From Clostridium sp. AM33-3 (lineage in GTDB: Bacteria > Bacillota > Clostridia > Lachnospirales > Lachnospiraceae): a DNA stretch of 8,908 bases. The position numbers and the translations under genes are program-made. Of the stretch, positions 1 through 6,147 are shown piece after piece; the first letter of the stretch is position 1, and each line of letters opens with the position of its first letter. The DNA lies in NCBI RefSeq assembly GCF_003480315.1, contig NZ_QUIV01000030.1:31379-40286 (forward strand). The letters are read 5' to 3'. A model generated the notes under the pieces. It saw nothing but the letters and a program-made list of their open reading frames with translations, did no database searches and was not told the DNA's origin.

Positions 1-6
1 CTGTTT

Positions 7-37
7 AAAAGGCTTCCGAGATTCGGGAGCCTTTTTT
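7..37 (+). terminator. Intrinsic terminator of the gene upstream of the window
   Basis: A 9-bp stem (11-19 with 23-31, one G:T wobble) closes a 3-nt loop and is followed directly by six T residues (32-37); four A residues precede it. This is a textbook Rho-independent terminator for a gene that ends left of the window. The short A run on the left gives only weak support for activity on the other strand. Confidence 0.88.
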
Positions 38-67
38 GCATGATAGAAAATTGCATGGAACGGAAAT

Positions 68-117
68 CTGTTTTCCTGCATTCTTTTACGGAAAAACAGT
101 TGTGAATCCTTACGGAA
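68..117 (+). promoter_or_regulatory. Possible operator: inverted and direct repeats around the -35
   Basis: Immediately 5' of the -35 box is an imperfect inverted repeat, CTGTTTTCC at 68-76 with GGAAAAACAG at 90-99. TTACGGAA also occurs twice, at 86-93 and 110-117, 24 nt apart; the second copy sits in the promoter spacer. Such an arrangement could bind a repressor or activator of the thioesterase operon. It does not resemble the FabT or FapR sites I know. AT-rich chance repeats remain a realistic alternative. Confidence 0.25.
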
Positions 118-128
118 TGTGAGATAAT
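100..128 (+). promoter_or_regulatory. Sigma-A-type promoter with extended -10
   Basis: TTGTGA at 100-105 and GATAAT at 123-128 are separated by exactly 17 nt, and TGA at 120-122 supplies the TGn extended -10 element. Transcription would begin near 135, leaving a leader of about 70 nt before the thioesterase start. It lies after the terminator at 7-37, so it is the natural promoter of the thioesterase-cvfB-methyltransferase-YitT unit. No start site was measured; the call rests on sequence match and position. Confidence 0.62.
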
Positions 129-205
129 AAGAGGCGGTTTCTATTTTAAAGGGTTATTTATGATGGAACTGTAACAGGCGGTATGACCGAAAAGGAGGGC
201 AAACC

Positions 206-922
206 ATGTATTCTTTTGACAGCAGAGTTCGTTACAGCGAGGTGGACGAAGACCGGAAGCTTTCCCTGACCGGAGTGATCAATTACATGCAGGACTGCTC
301 CACGTTTCAGTCGGAGGACTTAAACATGGGAATTGATTATCTCGCAGAGAAGCACCGTGCATGGCTGTTATCTTCCTGGCAGATCGTTGTGGACCGTTAT
401 CCGAAGCTTGGAGAACGTATTGTGGTAAGCACCTGGCCCTATGATTTTAAGGGCATCTACGGATATCGTAATTTTACGATTCAGGATCCGGAGGGCAGTT
501 ATCTGGTGCGGGCCAACTCCAACTGGTTTTTCTTTGACACGGAGCACGGTGTTCCTGTGCGTGTTGGAGAAGAAGATATCCGGGGGTATGGCGTGGGACA
601 GGAAAAAAAGCTTTCTATGGACTATGCGCCGAGAAAAATTCCGCTTCCGGATGAATATGAGGAATTTCCGGCCATTGCGGTGGCAGCACACCACATTGAT
701 ACCAACCACCATGTGAACAATGCCCAGTATGTAGAAATCGCGCGTGAGGTATTGCCGGCAGGGCTGTTTATCCGGGAACTCCGGGTGGAATACAAAAAAG
801 CAGCAATCCTCGGAGACCAGATCATTCCGCGTGTCAGCGCGGAGGCAGACTGCTATACAGTGGCTCTGTGTGATACAGAAGGAAGGCCTTATGCAGTTGT
901 ATGGCTGCGGACAGGCAGATAA
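206..922 (+). CDS. Acyl-ACP thioesterase (FatA/FatB-like, double hotdog)
   Basis: This 238-residue protein should hydrolyse acyl-acyl carrier protein in the cytoplasm, releasing free fatty acid from type II fatty acid synthesis. It has the two-hotdog layout of the family: a first domain over about residues 1-130 and a second over 150-238. The second opens with the catalytic-loop signature DTNHHVNN, in which D165, N167 and H169 keep the D-x-N-x-H spacing of the plant enzymes. At the position of the plant Glu-Cys pair (YRREC) the sequence is YKKAA, so A199 and A200 stand there. The ATG has a strong ribosome site (AGGAGGG at 193-199, 6-nt spacing). The length fits bacterial members, which are shorter than plastid enzymes. 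It is the first gene of a likely four-gene unit. Family assignment is firm; chain-length preference cannot be read from sequence. Confidence 0.9.
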   Translation: MYSFDSRVRYSEVDEDRKLSLTGVINYMQDCSTFQSEDLNMGIDYLAEKHRAWLLSSWQIVVDRYPKLGERIVVSTWPYDFKGIYGYRNFTIQDPEGSYLVRANSNWFFFDTEHGVPVRVGEEDIRGYGVGQEKKLSMDYAPRKIPLPDEYEEFPAIAVAAHHIDTNHHVNNAQYVEIAREVLPAGLFIRELRVEYKKAAILGDQIIPRVSAEADCYTVALCDTEGRPYAVVWLRTGR

Positions 923-958
923 CCGGTTGTGAAGGAACGACCAGAAAGAGAGAACCAG

Positions 959-1792
959 ATGATTGAATTAGGAAAGATACAGCTTCTTGTAGTTCAGAGA
1001 GAAAAAGAATTCGGAGTGTATCTTGGTGAGAAGAAAGAGGACAAGAACTCGGTACTTCTGCCGAAAAAGCAGGTGCCGGAAGGCACAAAGGTAGGCGACA
1101 GCCTGGAAGTATTTGTATATAAGGATTCCCAGGATCGCCTCATTGCAACCACCAACCGTCCGAAGCTGCAGGTTGGGGAGACTGCCGTACTGACAGTCAA
1201 GGATGTGGCAAAGATCGGCGCTTTTTTGGATATGGGACTGGAAAAAGATCTGCTGCTTCCGTTTAAAGAGCAGAATCATAAGGTGCGTCAGGGAGAAAAC
1301 TGCCTGGTGGCTCTTTATGTGGACAAGAGCCAGAGACTGGCTGCTACCATGAATGTGTATTCCTATATGAGCGCAGAATCTCCTTACAAGAAGGATGACA
1401 AAGTGCAGGGAACCATCTACGAGATCAATGAGAACCTCGGCGCGTTTGTGGCTGTAGATAACCGCTATTACGGACTTATTCCCAAGAAGGAACTTTACGG
1501 AGATTTCCGTCTGGGTGATGTGATCGAGGCTCGTGTGGTAAAAGTGAGAGATGACGGCAAGCTGGATCTGAGTCCGCGCCAGAAAGCTTATATGCAGATG
1601 GATGATGACGCAGAACTGGTGTTAAAGGTCATTGACGAGTTTGACGGTGTGCTGCCGTTTAATGATAAGGCAAGACCGGAGACCATTATGCGCGAATTCA
1701 AGTTGAGCAAGAATGCATTTAAGCGCGCAGTCGGCAAATTATTGAAAGAAAATAAAGTTCGTATTACAGAAAAAACGATAGAGAGAATATAG
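959..1792 (+). CDS. cvfB: CvfB-family S1-domain RNA-binding protein
   Basis: This 277-residue cytoplasmic protein matches the CvfB/YitL family, known in Staphylococcus aureus as an RNA-binding virulence regulator. Three S1-type modules follow one another: about 1-65 (with FGVYL), 70-132 (GAFLDMGLEKDLLLP) and 145-208 (GAFVAVDNRYYGLIP). A lysine-rich winged-helix-like segment occupies 215-277 (KLSKNAFKRAVGKLLKENK). The frame is open from a GTG at 929, but the ATG at 959 gives the family-typical N-terminus MIELGKIQ, with a weak purine-rich site AGAGAG at 947-952; I prefer it. It begins 36 nt after the thioesterase stop and its own stop overlaps the ribosome site of the methyltransferase gene, so all are probably cotranscribed. 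A role in translation or RNA turnover is inferred; the RNA target is unknown. Confidence 0.87.
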   Translation: MIELGKIQLLVVQREKEFGVYLGEKKEDKNSVLLPKKQVPEGTKVGDSLEVFVYKDSQDRLIATTNRPKLQVGETAVLTVKDVAKIGAFLDMGLEKDLLLPFKEQNHKVRQGENCLVALYVDKSQRLAATMNVYSYMSAESPYKKDDKVQGTIYEINENLGAFVAVDNRYYGLIPKKELYGDFRLGDVIEARVVKVRDDGKLDLSPRQKAYMQMDDDAELVLKVIDEFDGVLPFNDKARPETIMREFKLSKNAFKRAVGKLLKENKVRITEKTIERI

Positions 1793-1805
1793 GAGGATAG
1801 TTTTG
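1791..1805 (+). promoter_or_regulatory. Shine-Dalgarno overlapping the cvfB stop, setting a TTG start
   Basis: AGGAGG at 1791-1796 shares two bases with the cvfB TAG stop (1790-1792) and lies 6 nt before TTG at 1803. No ATG is available near this position, and the encoded MDTIEYYNKYA is a typical beginning for this methyltransferase family. The overlap implies translational coupling of the two genes. Confidence 0.75.
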
Positions 1806-2393
1806 GACACGATAGAATACTATAATAAGTATGCATCGCGAATTTTTGAGGATACAGTAGACCGGGATATGGAGCCGCAGCGCGAGGAGTTTTTAGAGGA
1901 ACTCCGGGAAATCGACGGCGACACCATTCTGGATCTCGGATGCGGTTCCGGCCGCGACAGTCTGGCTTTTTACGAGCAGGGCTTTGATGTGACCCCGCTG
2001 GATGCATCGGAGGAGATGTGCAAGCTGGCAGAGATCCACACCGGGCTGGAGGTACTGTGCATGGATTATGCGGACATGGAGTTTGATGATGCCTTTGACG
2101 GTATCTGGGGGAATGAAGCTCTCATCCATGTGCCGGAGGATGAACTGCCAGGTATCCTGGAAAAATTGACCGAGGCGCTGTGCCAGAACGGAATCTTATT
2201 CCTTTCCTTCCAGGAAGGGGACTTTGAGGGACAGAGAAGCGGCCGATATTTCTGTGAGTATACACGGGAAGAGCTGGAACGCATTCTGACCGAGACCGGA
2301 CGTCTGGAAATCTTGAAACTCTGGACTACAGAGGATGAAGACAGGGAAGAAGGAGACAAGCTCCTGAATGTACTTGCGAAAAAGATTTCCTGA
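1803..2393 (+). CDS. Class I SAM-dependent methyltransferase
   Basis: This 196-residue soluble protein has the Rossmann-fold methyltransferase pattern. Motif I is LDLGCGSGRDS (43-53), the acidic residue ending beta-2 is D67 (DVTPLDAS), and a motif II/III-like segment with IWGNEALIHVPEDEL lies at 101-115, followed by a strand ILFLSF at 131-136. The family is Methyltransf_25-like; many relatives are annotated as tellurite-resistance TehB-like or ubiquinone-type enzymes, but nothing here fixes the substrate. Its length is close to the minimal catalytic core, so there is no separate substrate domain. It starts with TTG 10 nt after the cvfB stop and is probably coupled to it. A small-molecule substrate is more likely than RNA because no RNA-binding extension is present, but that is inference. 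Confidence 0.85.
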   Translation: MDTIEYYNKYASRIFEDTVDRDMEPQREEFLEELREIDGDTILDLGCGSGRDSLAFYEQGFDVTPLDASEEMCKLAEIHTGLEVLCMDYADMEFDDAFDGIWGNEALIHVPEDELPGILEKLTEALCQNGILFLSFQEGDFEGQRSGRYFCEYTREELERILTETGRLEILKLWTTEDEDREEGDKLLNVLAKKIS

Positions 2394-2471
2394 CCGAATA
2401 CATGCATATCCGGCAAAGCGGAGGCCGGTTGCCAAATCGGCAGTGTTTCGCCGGTGTGATAAGGAGGTATT
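2394..2471 (+). promoter_or_regulatory. Intergenic spacer with alternative GC-rich hairpins
   Basis: The 78-nt gap before the YitT gene contains CCGGC at 2410-2414 and its complement GCCGG twice, at 2424-2428 and 2450-2454. The left arm could pair with either one, the second pairing extended by AAA/TTT across a bulged C at 2449. A third small hairpin TGCC/GGCA spans 2430-2442. There is no T run, so it is not a classical terminator. The end of the spacer carries a perfect ribosome site, AAGGAGG at 2461-2467, only 4 nt before the ATG. It may tune expression of the downstream gene or stabilise a processed mRNA end; evidence is limited to base pairing. Confidence 0.3.
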
Positions 2472-3323
2472 ATGGGAGTCAGGGGAAGGTCACCGGTCCG
2501 GGATTACATTCTGATCCTGATCGGGGCATCAATTATGGGGTTTGCGATCAAAAACATTTATGATCCCATGGGGCTGGTTACGGGAGGTGCCTCTGGTGTA
2601 GCCATCATCTTAAAAAAGCAGTTTGGTGTGCCGCTGTGGCTGACGAATACAGCAATCAACGTTCCGCTGTTTGCGGCGGCAGCAAGGTTAAAGGGCTGGA
2701 AGTTTATCAGGCGTACGCTGGTGGCAACCGTTGCGCTTTCTGTATCGCTGTATGTGATCCCGGAAATACCGTTTCTGATGGATGATCTGTTTTTGACGGC
2801 ACTGTTCGGAGGAATCATCACCGGGGCCGGGGCCGGCATTGTATTTGCCTGCCAGGCAACGACGGGCGGAACTGATATGCTGGCGGCGCTGATCCGCCGC
2901 TGGATGCCGCATTACACCATTGCCCAGATCATGCAGGTGCTAGATGCCATTATTGTTCTGATCGGAGCAGGAGTTTTTGGCATCACCTATGCCCTTTATG
3001 CTTTGATCGCAATCTATTCGGTTTCTAAGGTGTCAGACGGGATCATTGAAGGTATGAAATATTCCAAGGTGGCCTATATCATCTCGGATAAGAGTAAAGA
3101 AATCGCAGCAGCTATTTTAAAAGAGATGGATCGTGGTGTGACAGCCCTGGATGCAAGGGGAATGTACTCCGGAAACCGGAAAGATGTCCTGTTTTGTGTT
3201 GTATCGAGAAAAGAAATTGCACAATTAAAGGAGCTTATAGTTGGTCATGATGCACAAGCTTTTGTCATCGTAAGTGACGCGCGGGAGGTTTTGGGAGAAG
3301 GTTTTATTGAATATAGACAATAA
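2472..3323 (+). CDS. YitT-family integral membrane protein (DUF161/DUF2179)
   Basis: This 283-residue protein is a member of the YitT family common in Firmicutes. Hydrophobic segments appear at about 11-27, 34-48, 56-72, 82-98, 108-127, 152-170 and 172-188, giving a multi-pass N-terminal part with the glycine-rich family signatures GLVTGGASGVAI (34-45) and TGGTDMLA (131-138). After the membrane part, residues 197-283 form the cytoplasmic DUF2179 domain, a ferredoxin-like fold (DRGVTALDARGMYSG, VLFCVVSRKE, AFVIVSDAREVLGEGF). Length is normal. No transport substrate is established for the family, and none is visible here. It is the last gene before the terminator at 3336-3369, so it is probably cotranscribed with the three genes upstream, although the 78-nt gap leaves room for an own promoter. 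Confidence 0.9.
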   Translation: MGVRGRSPVRDYILILIGASIMGFAIKNIYDPMGLVTGGASGVAIILKKQFGVPLWLTNTAINVPLFAAAARLKGWKFIRRTLVATVALSVSLYVIPEIPFLMDDLFLTALFGGIITGAGAGIVFACQATTGGTDMLAALIRRWMPHYTIAQIMQVLDAIIVLIGAGVFGITYALYALIAIYSVSKVSDGIIEGMKYSKVAYIISDKSKEIAAAILKEMDRGVTALDARGMYSGNRKDVLFCVVSRKEIAQLKELIVGHDAQAFVIVSDAREVLGEGFIEYRQ

Positions 3324-3335
3324 AACCTTAAAAAA

Positions 3336-3369
3336 GGCAGGCAAGTATTGGATACTTGCTTGCTTTTTT
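3336..3369 (+). terminator. Strong intrinsic terminator after the YitT gene
   Basis: A 12-bp stem (3337-3348 with 3352-3363, one G:T wobble) closes the 3-nt loop TGG and is followed by six T residues at 3364-3369. An A run at 3329-3335 lies on the other side, so the hairpin could also work in reverse, although no minus-strand gene is present. It begins 13 nt after the YitT stop and separates the two transcription units of the window. Confidence 0.93.
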
Positions 3370-3388
3370 CTGCGAGGTGCATTAAAAT
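3360..3388 (+). promoter_or_regulatory. Weak candidate promoter for the regulator-ftsEX unit
   Basis: A promoter is expected between the terminator and the regulator gene. The best match I find is TTGCTT at 3360-3365 and TAAAAT at 3383-3388 with 17-nt spacing. The -35 half is poor (only TTG agrees) and lies inside the terminator stem. An alternative -35, TTTACA at 3421-3426, has no good -10 at the right distance. The leader of about 75-100 nt also holds a small inverted repeat, TTTGT at 3411-3415 with ACAAA at 3424-3428, that could be an operator. Confidence 0.28.
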
Positions 3389-3469
3389 ATACGATAAAGG
3401 TCCTTTCAAGTTTGTGCGATTTTACAAAACGGGGCGGTATTACGAAATTAGGATTAAGGAGTGAATATT

Positions 3470-4558
3470 ATGATTTCAAACCAGATTCTTCAGACAACCA
3501 TTGACGGACTGAAGGGGATCACCAGAATTGATCTGTGTATCTGTGATACGGAAGGAAAGGTGCTGGCTTCTACATTTCCAGAGGCAGAAGAGTATGAGAA
3601 TTCCATTCTTTCCTTTGTGGAGTCACCGGCAGACAGCCAGGTGATCCAGGGATATCAGTTTTTCAAGGTGTTCGATGAGCATCAGTTAGAGTATATCCTG
3701 CTTGCCAAGGGCAGCAGCGATGATGTTTACATGGTAGGAAAGCTGGCAGCGTTCCAGATCCAGAATCTTCTGGTGGCTTACAAGGAGCGTTTCGACAAGG
3801 ATAACTTCATCAAGAACCTGCTTCTTGATAATCTTTTGCTGGTAGACATTTACAACCGCGCAAAGAAGCTGCATATTGAGACGAATGTGCGCAGGGTTGT
3901 ATTCCTCATTGAGACCAAGCAGGAGAAAGATATCAATGCGCTTGAGACAGTCCGCAGTCTGTTTGCCACCAAGACGAAAGATTTCATTACCGCGGTAGAT
4001 GAGAAAAACATCATCCTGGTAAAGGAAGTAAAGCCGAATGAGGACTACGCAGATCTGGAGAAGACCGCCAGTGTCATCCTCGATATGTTAAGCTCTGAGG
4101 CTATGACCAAGGTGCGCGTGGCTTACGGTACTGTGGTCAACGACATCAAGGAAGTGTCCCGCTCTTATAAGGAAGCAAAGATGGCCCTGGATGTCGGCAA
4201 GATCTTTTACAATGGCAAGAATGTGGTTGCATATGGAACTCTGGGAATCGGCCGCCTGATCTATCAGCTGCCGCTGCCGCTGTGCCGCATGTTTATCCGC
4301 GAGATCTTCGATGGCAAATCTCCGGATGAGTTTGACGAGGAAACCTTAACCACCATCAACAAGTTCTTTGAGAACAGCTTAAATGTATCCGAAACATCCC
4401 GTCAGCTCTACATCCACAGAAATACCCTGGTGTACCGTCTTGACAAGCTGCAGAAGAGCACAGGACTGGACCTTCGTGTTTTTGAGGATGCGATTACATT
4501 CAAGATCGCACTTATGGTTGTAAAGTACATGAAATACATGGAGAACCTGGACTATTAA
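3470..4558 (+). CDS. CdaR/PucR-type transcriptional regulator
   Basis: This 362-residue protein resembles sugar-diacid-regulator (CdaR) proteins. The C-terminus is the PucR-type helix-turn-helix (HTH_30), about 303-350, with LNVSETSRQLYIHRNTLVYR as its core. The middle, about 125-250, matches the CdaR GGDEF-like domain, including the closing part EVSRSYKEAKMALDVGK. The first 100 residues look like a small alpha/beta sensor (IDLCICDTEGKVLAST at 20-35) and do not read as the usual Diacid_rec domain, so the ligand is unknown. The ATG at 3470 is preceded by AAGGAG (3456-3461) at 8 nt; a GTG at 3461 falls inside that site and is unlikely to be used. The gene stops 2 nt before ftsE. I infer that it controls the ftsEX operon or itself; a sugar-diacid role has no support here. 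Confidence 0.85.
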   Translation: MISNQILQTTIDGLKGITRIDLCICDTEGKVLASTFPEAEEYENSILSFVESPADSQVIQGYQFFKVFDEHQLEYILLAKGSSDDVYMVGKLAAFQIQNLLVAYKERFDKDNFIKNLLLDNLLLVDIYNRAKKLHIETNVRRVVFLIETKQEKDINALETVRSLFATKTKDFITAVDEKNIILVKEVKPNEDYADLEKTASVILDMLSSEAMTKVRVAYGTVVNDIKEVSRSYKEAKMALDVGKIFYNGKNVVAYGTLGIGRLIYQLPLPLCRMFIREIFDGKSPDEFDEETLTTINKFFENSLNVSETSRQLYIHRNTLVYRLDKLQKSTGLDLRVFEDAITFKIALMVVKYMKYMENLDY

Positions 4559-4560
4559 TC

Positions 4561-5247
4561 ATGATTGAAATTCGTAATATAAGCAAAACGTATGATAACG
4601 GAAGCAAGGCACTGAAGGATATCGACATCCGTATCCAGGACGGAGAATTTGTCTTTATCATGGGACGGAGCGGATCAGGAAAATCAACCCTGATCCGCCT
4701 TCTGCTGAAAGAGGCAGAACCTACGTCTGGACGCATCGTTGTAAACGATATGGATCTTCAGAAGATGCCGCGCCGTTATATTCCCAAATACCGCCGCCGT
4801 CTGGGCGTGGTGTTTCAGGATTTCCGGCTTTTAAAAGACCGGACCGTATTTGAAAATGTAGCATTTGCCCAGCGCGTGGTAGGTGCCTCTCCGAGAAAAA
4901 TCCGCGAAGAGGTTCCGCGCATGTTAAAACTGGTGGGACTTTCCTCCAAGTACAAGTCTTTCCCACACCAGCTTTCCGGCGGAGAGCAGCAGCGTGTAGC
5001 GATTGCCCGTGCGCTGATCAACCGTCCGGAGGTACTTCTGGCCGACGAGCCGACCGGAAATCTGGATCATGAGAATGCGGCAGAGATCATGAAGCTACTG
5101 GAACGGATCAACGCGCTTGGCACTACAGTTGTGGTCGTAACCCACAGTCAGGAAATGGTAGATCAGATGGGCAAACGTGTCATCACCCTGAACAAGGGAC
5201 GTCTGGTAAGTGACGAGAGAAAGGGTGGATCGGACCGTGAAGATTAG
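4561..5247 (+). CDS. ftsE: Cell-division ABC transporter ATPase FtsE
   Basis: FtsE is the cytoplasmic ATPase of the FtsEX complex, which couples ATP hydrolysis to activation of a peptidoglycan hydrolase outside the membrane. All ABC motifs are intact: Walker [10 protein letters not shown] (35-43), Q-loop glutamine Q86 in VVFQDFRLL, signature LSGGEQQR (138-145), Walker B VLLADEP (158-164) with E163, D-loop NLD (167-169) and H-loop H195. The FtsE-typical TYDNGSKAL is at 10-18. The 228 residues match the family. The ATG is 2 nt after the regulator stop; the nearest purine-rich stretch, GGAGA at 4540-4544, is too far away, so translation probably depends on the upstream gene. The last 11 nt overlap ftsX. 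Identification is supported strongly by both sequence and neighbours. Confidence 0.97.
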   Translation: MIEIRNISKTYDNGSKALKDIDIRIQDGEFVFIMGRSGSGKSTLIRLLLKEAEPTSGRIVVNDMDLQKMPRRYIPKYRRRLGVVFQDFRLLKDRTVFENVAFAQRVVGASPRKIREEVPRMLKLVGLSSKYKSFPHQLSGGEQQRVAIARALINRPEVLLADEPTGNLDHENAAEIMKLLERINALGTTVVVVTHSQEMVDQMGKRVITLNKGRLVSDERKGGSDRED

Positions 5248-6145
5248 TACATTCTGGTATTGCATAAAAGAGGGCATGAAGAATATATGCAGAAACATCT
5301 GGTTTTCGCTTGCTTCTGTGGCGACGATTTCTGCATGTATTTTTTTGTTTTGCCTGTTTTTTTCCATTATTGCCAATATCCGGTATATGGTGAAGCATGT
5401 GGAGAGCACGGTTGGAATTACAGTGCTGTTTGATGAAAATTTGACAGAGCAGGATATCCAGGGGCTTGGCGAGATCATCCACCAGCGGCCTGAAATCCGC
5501 GAGATGTATTATATTTCTGCGGAAGATGCCTGGAATTCTTTTAAGGAAGAGTATTTTGCAGGCCATGAGGAGCTGGCCGAGGGCTTTGCGGAAGACAATC
5601 CGCTGGCTGGTTCTGCTTCTTATGAGATCTTTTTAAACGATATTTCCCAACAGGATGAGCTGGTTGCGTATTTACAGGGGCTGGATGGCGTGCGCCAGGT
5701 GAACTATTCCAACTCGGCGGTCGCCGGTTTTTCAGGCTTCAACCGTGTGATCGGTGTCCTGTCTTCCCTGATCATTGGTGTGCTTCTGGCGGTATCCCTG
5801 TTTTTGATCAACAACACTATTTCCGTAGCAGCGGCATTCCGCAGACAGGAGTGCCAGATCATGCGCCTGATCGGTGCTACAAATTTCATGATCCGTGCAC
5901 CGTTTATCGTTGAGGGCGTGATGATCGGCCTTATTGGCGCGCTGATCCCGTTGGCAGGAACCTATTTCCTCTATACAAAAGGAATTGTGTATCTGTCTGA
6001 GCGGTTTCATGTGCTCTCCAACCTGTTTTATTTTGTACCGGTTGGTGAAATCTATCCGCTGCTGATCGGGGCAGCACTGATCCTGGGTGTGGGAATCGGA
6101 TTTTTTGGAAGCTTTTTCACCATTCGCAAGTATATGAAGGTGTAA
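5237..6145 (+). CDS. ftsX: Cell-division membrane protein FtsX
   Basis: FtsX is the permease-like partner of FtsE; it does not transport but passes a conformational signal to a hydrolase outside the cell. The 302 residues show the expected four-helix layout: TM1 about 22-47, a large extracellular domain about 50-170, TM2 171-193, TM3 222-246 and TM4 272-295. The cytoplasmic loop after TM2 has the conserved RRQECQIMRLIGATNFMIR (202-220) that contacts FtsE. The frame is open from GTG 5210, with another GTG at 5225. I choose GTG 5237 because it gives the usual MKISTFWY start and has AAAGGGTGG (5220-5228) 8 nt upstream. The gene overlaps ftsE by 11 nt, which fits equal production of the two subunits. 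Confidence 0.95.
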   Translation: MKISTFWYCIKEGMKNICRNIWFSLASVATISACIFLFCLFFSIIANIRYMVKHVESTVGITVLFDENLTEQDIQGLGEIIHQRPEIREMYYISAEDAWNSFKEEYFAGHEELAEGFAEDNPLAGSASYEIFLNDISQQDELVAYLQGLDGVRQVNYSNSAVAGFSGFNRVIGVLSSLIIGVLLAVSLFLINNTISVAAAFRRQECQIMRLIGATNFMIRAPFIVEGVMIGLIGALIPLAGTYFLYTKGIVYLSERFHVLSNLFYFVPVGEIYPLLIGAALILGVGIGFFGSFFTIRKYMKV

Positions 6146-6147
6146 CG

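Noticed and set aside
160..174. ATG ATG GAA CTG TAA in the thioesterase leader as an upstream peptide
   Set aside because: Four codons without a ribosome site; no attenuator structure accompanies it.
929..958. GTG at 929 as the cvfB start
   Set aside because: It has no ribosome site and would add ten residues rich in charge (KERPEREN) not seen in the family; the ATG at 959 gives the usual MIELGKIQ start.
3461..3469. GTG at 3461 as the regulator start
   Set aside because: The codon begins inside the AAGGAG ribosome site that serves ATG 3470.
3274..3504. A + strand reading frame across the YitT terminator
   Set aside because: It overlaps the end of the YitT gene, the terminator and the start of the regulator, and its translation has no recognisable pattern.
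5210..5236. GTG at 5210 or 5225 as the ftsX start
   Set aside because: The extra residues are hydrophilic and not part of FtsX; GTG 5237 has a better-spaced site and a family-typical MKISTFWY. The 5210 start cannot be fully excluded because AAGGGA lies 10 nt before it.
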